From positions 1 through 5,297 of the forward strand of contig JBKCHQ010000260.1 of the NCBI GenBank assembly GCA_046302715.1: a stretch of 5,297 nucleotides of DNA. Reading direction: 5' to 3'. The position numbers and the translations under genes are program-made. This document shows, in pieces, positions 1-5,215 of this stretch (positions within the stretch are counted from its first letter, which is position 1; each line of letters begins with the position of its first letter). The notes beneath the pieces were generated by a model. It was given only the letters and a program-made list of their open reading frames with translations, had not been told where the DNA came from and did no database searches. This DNA is from CAMCXT01 sp046302715. GTDB taxonomy: Bacteria > Bacteroidota > Bacteroidia > M30B66.

Positions 1-160
1 TGCCTTGTAAAATCGAAATTTGGATGCCCACCTGTTGGTTCGACAATAGCTGATTGCTCGCATTGTAAATAACGCTTTGGTACGAGAACTTTTGTGGCGC
101 TTGCGCCATGCCCGCAATCGTGATTAAGGTACTAAGGATAAGTGTAATAAGGTATTTCAT
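1..160 (-). CDS. Secreted protein, N-terminal fragment (paralogue of the adjacent FISUMP protein's N-terminal module)
   Basis: Only the first 53 codons are inside the window; the gene runs off the left edge. The start is the ATG whose complement lies at 158-160. The product begins MKYLITLILSTLITIAGMA, a typical signal peptide with probable cleavage after Ala19, then QAPQKFSYQSVIYNASNQ. From the cleavage site on, 25 of 35 residues match the same region of the next gene (281-1453), including PQKFSYQSVI, ASNQ, VGI and ILQ. This is the start of a module common in Bacteroidota secreted proteins, found ahead of various C-terminal domains. The C-terminal part is unseen, so a FISUMP domain is plausible by paralogy but not shown. 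It lies 120 bp downstream of the next gene on the same strand, with a heptamer array between them. No clear Shine-Dalgarno or TAnnTTTG box is visible upstream. That this is a real coding start is well supported; its function is unknown. Confidence 0.85.
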   Translation of the reverse strand, partial: MKYLITLILSTLITIAGMAQAPQKFSYQSVIYNASNQLLSNQQVGIQISILQG

Positions 161-184
161 TGTGTGTGGGTTTAATTTGTAATC

Positions 185-275
185 AACTTTCAACTTTCAA
201 CTTTCAACATTCCGCTTTCTACTTTCTTCTTTCTTCTTTCTTCTTTCTGCTTTCTCCTTTCTACTTTCTCCTTTC
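185..275 (-). repeat. Heptamer tandem array, 13 units, 3' of a FISUMP gene
   Basis: Thirteen consecutive 7-bp units lie in exact register. On the minus strand (coding strand of both flanking genes) they read GAAAGNN: GAAAGGA, GAAAGTA, GAAAGGA, GAAAGCA, GAAAGAA three times, GAAAGTA, GAAAGCG, GAATGTT, then GAAAGTT three times. The GAAAG core is intact in twelve of the thirteen; variation is almost confined to the last two bases, and identical units are clustered, as expected of local duplication. The array starts 5 bp after the stop codon at 281-283 and ends 24 bp before the left-edge gene's start. It shares the GAAAGTA unit with the array at 5216-5297. The function is unknown; the purine-rich strand would be in the 3' untranslated RNA if transcription reads through. 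Confidence 0.9.
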
Positions 276-280
276 TACTC

Positions 281-1453
281 CTATAAATACCTTATGCAAC
301 GCACCGAAAAACATCCCCGCTTGTAATTTAACAATCGGTGTGCATCTCCATTGGTACGCACCATGAAGCGAATCCATGCGAGATTTGGTCCGAACGTGGT
401 CGAACTCCAATAGTTGCTGTATTCTCCAAGGGTACTAAATACTCCATTGATGTAAAGTCCGCCAGCCGGAAGGCTTGAGAAGCCACTTTCGTTGCTTGCA
501 TCCTGATTGGGGTTGAGCCAATATTGCAAACCGCTGCTTTTCATTTTTCCGCCTGCCGTGTTTAACTCGTCTCCCCCTGCAGCAGCCTGATCAAGGTAAT
601 TGAGCAGTAAGCTCCATTCGTCGTCTGTAGGAACGTGCCAGTTTGCAGGACATACATTGCGTGGGTCGGCCACGGCAAACCAGTTGTACAATTTACCGTA
701 GGGACAGTTGAATTGGCTATCGTTGTTGTAATAGCACCAGGCTCCGGTATTAAGACTCGGCCATTGTGAGTTGGCAGTTATATTTGCAATGGGGTCGCCA
801 TTTTGGTATATGCTTGTTTTGAGGTTTTCGACCATCCATTCCTGTGTGCCAATTAAGACAGTGTTGTATATATTACCCTCCTGATCGGTTATGGTTCCAT
901 AGGTGTTGGCCGGATTATGCACATTGGCGGCACCGCAGGTATGGGCAGTAATTGAGGTTTGATTGCTGCTGGCATTTGCTTCACTGATGCCCGCAATAAC
1001 ATAGGCTTTGGAACCGATATATAACGTGTCGTTTGTAGCTGAAACGGCAGTGCTAACATTTTTCGATAACAAAGAATAGGGCACACTCAGTAATGGCTGC
1101 GTATCGGCTAGGGTGTAATTGCTACCGCCGTTTATATCGGTTTCGGGTTTAATTAAGTAAGGGCCGTTTTTCCAGTTGATGTTGGCAAAAGTACCGCCAA
1201 GCACCGTTCCGCCTCCGATGGGTAAGGTGGCCAGGCCGTTGGCGTTTGTAAGCGTACTATGCGTTTCGATGTACACGGGTGCACCCGTGGAACTGCTTTG
1301 TAAAATAGTAACCTTAATGCCTACCGCTTGGTTTGGAAGGGCTTGGTTGGATGCATCGCGAATTACGCTCTGATAGGAGAATTTTTGGGGCACTTGTGCC
1401 CGGGTTGATAGCAAAGTGCAGGCAATAAATAGAAGCGTTAGGATGAATTTCAT
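281..1453 (-). CDS. Secreted FISUMP-domain protein (Fib_succ_major family)
   Basis: This gene encodes a 390-residue exported protein. The ATG at 1453 is chosen because it opens directly into a signal peptide (MKFILTLLFIACTLLSTRA, cleavage near residue 19) and lies 27 bp downstream of a promoter-like box; the frame could extend only to a TTG at 1483. Residues 22-133 form a Bacteroidota N-terminal module (PQKFSYQSVIRDASNQ, then VYIETHSTLTNANG, GGSNYTLADTQPLLSVPYS). A linker with HTCG at 171-174 leads into the FISUMP domain at about 186-390. Its anchors are WMVENLKTS (206-214), GAWCYYNN (237-244), NCPYGKLYNW (249-258), NVCPANWHVPTDDEW (266-280), AGGKMKSS (300-307), ESGFSSLPAG (322-331), YWSST (348-352) and SVRCIR (383-388). 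The domain is widespread in Fibrobacter and Bacteroidota surface proteins, and I know of no established biochemical role. The domain looks complete and no C-terminal sorting signal is obvious. Its closest relative here is the gene at 4290-5207. Family assignment is firm; function is unknown. Confidence 0.93.
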   Translation of the reverse strand: MKFILTLLFIACTLLSTRAQVPQKFSYQSVIRDASNQALPNQAVGIKVTILQSSSTGAPVYIETHSTLTNANGLATLPIGGGTVLGGTFANINWKNGPYLIKPETDINGGSNYTLADTQPLLSVPYSLLSKNVSTAVSATNDTLYIGSKAYVIAGISEANASSNQTSITAHTCGAANVHNPANTYGTITDQEGNIYNTVLIGTQEWMVENLKTSIYQNGDPIANITANSQWPSLNTGAWCYYNNDSQFNCPYGKLYNWFAVADPRNVCPANWHVPTDDEWSLLLNYLDQAAAGGDELNTAGGKMKSSGLQYWLNPNQDASNESGFSSLPAGGLYINGVFSTLGEYSNYWSSTTFGPNLAWIRFMVRTNGDAHRLLNYKRGCFSVRCIRYL

Positions 1454-1480
1454 TTCGTCGGGGCCCGAATGAGTATGATT

Positions 1481-1488
1481 CAAAAGTA
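1481..1488 (-). promoter_or_regulatory. Candidate Bacteroidota -7 promoter box for the FISUMP gene
   Basis: The minus strand reads TACTTTTG, an exact match to the Bacteroidota -7 consensus TAnnTTTG. It lies 27 bp upstream of the ATG at 1453, which would put the transcription start near 1474-1475 and give a leader of about 20 nt. The expected -33 TTG is not well placed: the nearest TTG is only 15 bp upstream of the box, where about 17-23 bp is usual. The box is therefore convincing in sequence and position, but the promoter as a whole is only moderately supported. Confidence 0.45.
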
Positions 1489-1612
1489 AAGTTTTTCGAA
1501 TTACAATTTGTTCGAGCTTATTGACAGCTCCAGATTAAACGTAAATGATAAGTAATGAGGTATGCTCATCCATTGACAATTTGCGAACACAATCTCATGC
1601 ATTAAGTCATAA

Positions 1613-1705
1613 CCCGCCAGGGATTGCAGGGGAAAGCCTGCAGCGCGTGAAGGCGCGGCCGAAACGTGCGAGGACTTGTACCGAAAAGCCCGCCCGTGGC
1701 GGCCC
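1613..1705. repeat. GC-rich structured intergenic element (candidate dispersed repeat or structured RNA)
   Basis: This compact block of about 93 bp is much richer in G+C than the AT-rich flanks and has several self-complementary segments. CCGCCA at 1614-1619 pairs with TGGCGG at 1697-1702, closing the element. Inside, TGCAGG (1625-1630) pairs with CCTGCA (1637-1642) around a GGAAAG loop, and GCGC at 1643-1646 can pair with GCGC at 1653-1656. It also has an imperfect internal direct repeat, TTGCAGGGGAAAGCC (1624-1638) against TTGTACCGAAAAGCC (1676-1690), 11 of 15 identical. No convincing protein is encoded on either strand. It resembles GC-rich interspersed intergenic elements that I associate with Bacteroidota genomes, but that is recollection. 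The strand, and whether it acts as DNA or RNA, cannot be decided here. Confidence 0.55.
1684..1702 (-). terminator. Candidate intrinsic terminator of the acyltransferase operon
   Basis: Read on the minus strand, CCGCC, loop ACG and GGCGG (1702 down to 1690) form a perfect 5-bp GC-only stem with a 3-nt loop, followed after GC by TTTT (1687-1684). It lies 36 bp beyond the stop codon of the SGNH-like gene at 1738, the right place and orientation to end the operon. The U-tract is short, so the call is tentative. The same GGCGG segment is also the 3' arm of the long-range stem that closes the GC-rich element, so the two structures exclude each other. Confidence 0.4.
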
Positions 1706-1737
1706 AAAAATGGTATTTCTCGATTTGAACTAAAATA

Positions 1738-2781
1738 TTACTCAAACATTTTGCTTTCCAATCCTTCGTTCACCTTATCGAGCCACAGTTGTGCACCTTT
1801 TGCATTCCAGTGTGTATCGCCGCGGCGGTATATGATAGCACCTTGTTTTACGAAATCGTGGTACACCGAAATGCAACCTGCACCAGTTTCGTGGATGCGA
1901 TTTTCGATTTTCGGAATAAGTTGGTTATAGGTTTGACCATTGAAGTTTGGAGCAATAACCGACACCGGATTGGGAATAAACGTAAATATAACAGAATCAA
2001 CGCCCACCGATTTGTAATGTAAAGCCATTTGTTTCATCCCATCGATGAGTTGGTTTACTTCTGCGTCTTCGATTTTTTTGAAACTGCTCATATACACATA
2101 TTGCGGATCGGTAGTTAGTTTTTGAAAGAGCATATTTTTTTCTGGATATTCCTCAACTTCTGTGGCAATTTTACCGAATACCTTCTTATTAATGGCGGCT
2201 TTAAACTCCTGTATTCGTAAAGCCACTTCATTTTCAAACAGCAATGCTTGAATATTTTGATCGGTAATTTCGGGACGACCTAAATATTTTTTGAGTAATT
2301 CGGTAGTATTTAAAGGCTTTTCGATAATTTGAAAACCTAAAGGGGCAGATTTTTCATTTTTAGCCAGATAGGTGCTAATTTGACTTTTTGAAAAACGCAG
2401 TCTGATGCTTTTTTCGGCGCTAGAAATCAGTAAAACATTGTGCGCAGAACCATGGGTTCGAATGGTAAATTTCTGTTCGGCAGCCTGATTCCAGTTGGCA
2501 TAGCTGTAATTGGAAATGTTCGGATAATGTTGTTTTAAAAATGAGCCCGTATAGCTATCGCCTAGCACATAAAGATCTATGTTCTGTTTGCTTTTTTGGG
2601 GCGGATATGGAACCGTTTGCGTGGAATCGCGGTATTCACTTAGATAGGAATATCGGTATAAATCACCCAGACGGTACAAATCAATTCCATAAGGTTTTAA
2701 AAGCAATACAGCACCCGGAATTTTTACCAACGCATAGGCGGCAAATAATAGAACAATTGCTGTAAAATGAAGGATGCGCAT
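1738..2781 (-). CDS. SGNH-like extracytoplasmic protein, putative acyl-transfer partner of MBOAT
   Basis: The product has 347 residues. Residues 5-28 form one hydrophobic segment, probably an uncleaved signal anchor holding the rest outside the cytoplasm. LYVLGDSYTGSF (70-81) has the GDS nucleophile motif with candidate Ser76. A beta-strand-like FTFIPNPVSV follows at 266-275. RRGDTHWNAKGAQLW (319-333) carries an Asp-x-His-Trp motif with Asp322 and His324. Together these give a plausible SGNH Ser-His-Asp triad. The GDTHWN motif is like that of the alginate O-acetylation proteins AlgJ/AlgX and related partners of MBOAT proteins. The ATG overlaps the MBOAT stop codon by one base (TAATG), so translation is probably coupled. 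The expected role is transfer of an acyl group, delivered by the MBOAT protein, to a periplasmic or surface glycan. The motif order is that of ordinary SGNH hydrolases, opposite to AlgX. An esterase is possible. The fold is inferred from motifs and context; the substrate is unknown. Confidence 0.8.
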   Translation of the reverse strand: MRILHFTAIVLLFAAYALVKIPGAVLLLKPYGIDLYRLGDLYRYSYLSEYRDSTQTVPYPPQKSKQNIDLYVLGDSYTGSFLKQHYPNISNYSYANWNQAAEQKFTIRTHGSAHNVLLISSAEKSIRLRFSKSQISTYLAKNEKSAPLGFQIIEKPLNTTELLKKYLGRPEITDQNIQALLFENEVALRIQEFKAAINKKVFGKIATEVEEYPEKNMLFQKLTTDPQYVYMSSFKKIEDAEVNQLIDGMKQMALHYKSVGVDSVIFTFIPNPVSVIAPNFNGQTYNQLIPKIENRIHETGAGCISVYHDFVKQGAIIYRRGDTHWNAKGAQLWLDKVNEGLESKMFE

Positions 2782-4145
2782 TAGAACTGAAAGTAGAGGA
2801 ACGAGGTTGATTTGAAATTGCCCAATAAATATGCTGCAGCTAATAGAATTGATGTAAATACCCAGGGCATTTTTTCAAAGGCTTTATCCTGCCATCGGAA
2901 ACGTTCGGAGACAGGAATAACTAGGAATAAGGCCATGCTGTAAACTATTTCTTCGGAAGTAAAGGCAATATTGAGAGGTGGTTTTGTCCAATGGCTGAGC
3001 GATTGAAACACTTCCATAGCATCGGCAAACGAGATAGTCCGAAAAAATACCCAGCAGCCCATCACCCAAAGTTGTGTGCGAAGCCAGTTAAGGGTTTTGA
3101 AATTCGGATTTCGAAACGCAGAAATATAATTTTCAGCCAAAATCCCCAAACCATGTAAAGCGCCCCAAATGATAAAATTCCAGCCCGCGCCATGCCAAAG
3201 ACCACTGAAGAGAAAAACAATCATTAAATTGACACCTGCACGATAGATTCCATTTCGGTTTCCCCCCAGAGGAATATAAATGTAATCGCGAAACCAGGTA
3301 CTGAGTGAAATGTGCCAGCGTCGCCAGAAATCAGCCAAGCTGGTGGCCAGGTAAGGCTGCCTAAAATTAAGCATGAGCTTTATGCCCAGCATACGTGCTG
3401 TGCCGAGTGCCATGTTGCTGTAGCCCGAAAAATCGGCATAAATCTGAAGCATGAAAAATGCCATAGCCAACATTACTTGAGGAGCGGATGCTTGTGCAGG
3501 AGCGTTAAATATCGGATCCGAAAATACTGCCAAGCGATCGGCTACGGCTACTTTCATGAATAAACCTTTGGCGAGCAGGAAAAGACCGTCTCTAAAATCT
3601 GCCTTGTTAAACTTTGGAAAATTCAGAAACTGTGGCAATATGTTTTGCGGCCGTTCGATGGGTCCGGCCACCATTTGCGGAAAAAACAGGATGTAAAGCG
3701 AATAGCGTAGCAGATTGCGTTCGGCAGGCCAAGACTTACGATGAACTTCAATTAAGTAACTCAGGCTTTGAAAGGTGTGAAACGAAAGTCCAACAGGTAA
3801 AATCCAGTCGTGTTGCGGAAGCGAAGCTCCGGCGAGGTTGAGGTTTTCGGCGATGAAGTTCCAGTATTTGAACGATGCAAGTAGCCCAACATTACTAAAA
3901 ATACAGAGGGCAAAGCACAGCTTTCGGTATGTGCCCTTTAGGCGCTCCATGAGCAAAGCACCACCGTAATCTACAGCGATTAAGCCCAACAATAGAAAAA
4001 TATATAGTGGATAAGCCGCAATGTAAAACCATGCGCTAAGCAATGTGAGCACCAGCATTTTCGAGGCATTTCCTTTGAGGAAAAAATGCAGCAAAAGGCA
4101 AAGCGGAAAAAAGATAAATAGGAACTCAGCCGAGTGAAACAGCAT
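2781..4145 (-). CDS. MBOAT-family membrane O-acyltransferase (AlgI/DltB-like)
   Basis: This is a 454-residue multi-pass membrane protein, slightly shorter than typical AlgI. The ATG at 4145 is chosen because MLFHSAEFLFIFFPLCLLL is the usual N-terminus of this family; the frame extends only to a TTG at 4178, adding 11 unconvincing residues. Family signatures (numbered from that ATG) are MVAGPIERPQ (158-167), QIYADFSGYSNMALG (234-248), DFWRRWHISLSTWFRDYIYI (272-291, His278), PLGGNR (292-297) and FSGLWHGAGWNFIIWGALHG (313-332, His318). His318 lies in the position of the conserved catalytic MBOAT histidine. The C-terminus ends in LYFQF, a common ending in this family. Such proteins move an acyl group, usually acetyl, through the inner membrane to an extracytoplasmic acceptor system, as AlgI does for alginate and DltB for D-alanine. 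The stop overlaps the start of the SGNH-like gene by one base, so the two form an operon. No glycan-synthesis genes are in view, so the acceptor is unknown. Confidence 0.95.
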   Translation of the reverse strand: MLFHSAEFLFIFFPLCLLLHFFLKGNASKMLVLTLLSAWFYIAAYPLYIFLLLGLIAVDYGGALLMERLKGTYRKLCFALCIFSNVGLLASFKYWNFIAENLNLAGASLPQHDWILPVGLSFHTFQSLSYLIEVHRKSWPAERNLLRYSLYILFFPQMVAGPIERPQNILPQFLNFPKFNKADFRDGLFLLAKGLFMKVAVADRLAVFSDPIFNAPAQASAPQVMLAMAFFMLQIYADFSGYSNMALGTARMLGIKLMLNFRQPYLATSLADFWRRWHISLSTWFRDYIYIPLGGNRNGIYRAGVNLMIVFLFSGLWHGAGWNFIIWGALHGLGILAENYISAFRNPNFKTLNWLRTQLWVMGCWVFFRTISFADAMEVFQSLSHWTKPPLNIAFTSEEIVYSMALFLVIPVSERFRWQDKAFEKMPWVFTSILLAAAYLLGNFKSTSFLYFQF

Positions 4146-4289
4146 GGCACAATAATAAGCGAAATCGCGCAAAACCAAACCCCATGATTATGGCTCTGGT
4201 AATTATGCAGCATCGAATTTGGGTGAAGAATATTAAATAAGCGTTCGGGTTTTAATTTTAGGTTTAACTTGCGCAATATTTTAATGCCA
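4146..4289. other. Divergent intergenic region between the acyltransferase operon and a FISUMP gene
   Basis: This 144-bp AT-rich gap lies between two divergently transcribed units and must hold promoters for both unless transcription enters from elsewhere. No exact TAnnTTTG box is present on either strand. The nearest plus-strand candidate is TAATTTTA at 4253-4260, one mismatch from consensus and 29 bp before the ATG at 4290, without a TTG at a usable distance. On the minus strand TATTATTG (4157-4150) is one mismatch away but only 4 bp before the MBOAT start codon. No convincing hairpin, terminator or operator was found. Confidence 0.5.
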
Positions 4290-5207
4290 ATGAAAACTCG
4301 CATAGTTCTACTAATCAATTCTTTCATATTCTTTAGCATTCTTTCAAAAGCGCAAATCCAGCAGAACATCATCAATACATCGGGCAATGTGGTGAGCCAT
4401 CCCATCTCCGAAATTGATAGCATTCGTTTTAATAGCGCCGGCAACCAAATGCAGGTGGTGTTGCAGGGAGGCGAAACCCAGAGCCATTTATTGGTCGAAA
4501 TTGACAGTGTTACATTTGAGGAGGCCGGCTGCGCGGCAACATCGCACACTTGTGGAGAACCCTGCGTGCACAACCCCAATCTCAGCTACGGTACCATGAC
4601 CGACCAACAGGGCAATGAATACAAAACCATTGTAATTGGCACGCAGGAATGGATGGCCGAGAACCTGAAAACCAGCATTTACCGCAACGGTGATGCCATA
4701 GCCAATGTAACCGACAACAATGAATGGACCCTCCTAACCACCGGTGCCTGGTGTTATTTTAACAACGATAGCCAATACGAATGCCCGTATGGCAAACTCT
4801 ATAACTGGTATGCAGCGGCAGATGCTCGCAACGTATGTCCTGTAGGTTGGCATGTGCCTTCTGATGCGGAGTGGAATGTTTTAATTGGATACTTAGATCC
4901 CACTTACGATCCTAATGTTAGTGGCGCTCAAGATACCATTGCCGGAGGCAAAATGAAAACTGTAAATGGATGGTACGAACCCAATATAGCGACCAACGAA
5001 AGCGGATTTTCAGGAATTCCGGGCGATTACCGTAACTTTTCGGGAGAATTCAACTTTTTTGGACTCAGCACGGGGTATTGGTGGAGTGTTACCGAGTTCA
5101 ATCCTTATTTCGCGTGGTATCGCTACTTGTATTCCTCCAATAGCTCAGTGTCAAGATACCCCGATAATAAGTTTCTGGGCATGTCGGTGCGTTGCGTAAA
5201 GGATTGA
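4290..5207 (+). CDS. Secreted FISUMP-domain protein with an IDS-repeat N-terminal module
   Basis: This gene encodes a 305-residue exported protein. The ATG at 4290 gives a good signal peptide (MKTRIVLLINSFIFFSILSKA, cleavage near residue 21); an ATG at 4284 would add only two residues and a TTG at 4269 seven. Residues 22-76 are a short module with two copies of an E-I-D-S-[IV]-x-F motif, EIDSIRF (41-47) and EIDSVTF (70-76), a pattern recurrent near the N-termini of Bacteroidota secreted proteins. The FISUMP domain covers about 101-305: WMAENLKTS (121-129), GAWCYFNN (152-159), ECPYGKLYNW (164-173), NVCPVGWHVPSDAEW (181-195), AGGKMK (218-223), ESGFSGIPG (237-245), YWWSVTE (263-269) and SVRCVKD at the end. 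The first 103 domain residues are 73/103 identical to those of the 281-1453 protein, while the N-terminal modules are unrelated. It is transcribed away from the acyltransferase operon and followed after 8 bp by a heptamer array. Its function is unknown; a surface-exposed role is inferred. Confidence 0.93.
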   Translation: MKTRIVLLINSFIFFSILSKAQIQQNIINTSGNVVSHPISEIDSIRFNSAGNQMQVVLQGGETQSHLLVEIDSVTFEEAGCAATSHTCGEPCVHNPNLSYGTMTDQQGNEYKTIVIGTQEWMAENLKTSIYRNGDAIANVTDNNEWTLLTTGAWCYFNNDSQYECPYGKLYNWYAAADARNVCPVGWHVPSDAEWNVLIGYLDPTYDPNVSGAQDTIAGGKMKTVNGWYEPNIATNESGFSGIPGDYRNFSGEFNFFGLSTGYWWSVTEFNPYFAWYRYLYSSNSSVSRYPDNKFLGMSVRCVKD

Positions 5208-5215
5208 TGGGGGAA

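Noticed and set aside
160..366. Plus-strand open frame with a repetitive FLLS-rich translation across the left heptamer array.
   Set aside because: The apparent protein repeat comes from the 7-bp DNA repeat, since three heptamers make seven codons. It overlaps the well-supported 3' end of the FISUMP gene on the other strand and lacks a credible domain.
1454..1483. N-terminal extension of the FISUMP protein to a TTG at 1483.
   Set aside because: The ten extra residues (MNHTHSGPDE) precede a standard signal peptide, and the extension would start at the candidate promoter box itself. The ATG at 1453 fits better.
1514..1569. Two small perfect inverted repeats upstream of the FISUMP promoter box: GAGCT/AGCTC (1514-1530) and ATGAG/CTCAT (1555-1569).
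   Set aside because: Stems of five base pairs with loops of five to seven bases are expected by chance at this length. Nothing else marks them as operators.
1613..1705. tRNA or known riboswitch as an explanation of the GC-rich element.
   Set aside because: There is no cloverleaf with a T-loop GTTC-type signature or an acceptor stem of seven pairs, and no riboswitch core that I recognise.
1501..1733. Short open frames on both strands across the GC-rich intergenic element.
   Set aside because: The predicted peptides are low in hydrophobic core residues, have no family likeness, and are explained by the base composition of the element.
4150..4157. Minus-strand TATTATTG with TTTG 18 bp upstream, as a promoter for the MBOAT operon.
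   Set aside because: It has one mismatch to TAnnTTTG and lies only 4 bp before the start codon, so transcription would start within the ATG. A leaderless transcript is possible but unsupported.
4146..4178. N-terminal extension of the MBOAT protein to a TTG at 4178.
   Set aside because: The family's usual N-terminus begins at the ATG at 4145 (MLFHSAEFLF). The added 11 residues match nothing typical and start on a rare codon.
3980..4579. 199-codon minus-strand open frame spanning the divergent intergenic region.
   Set aside because: It overlaps both the MBOAT 5' end and the plus-strand FISUMP gene in other frames, and its composition is that of a shadow frame with no recognisable domain.
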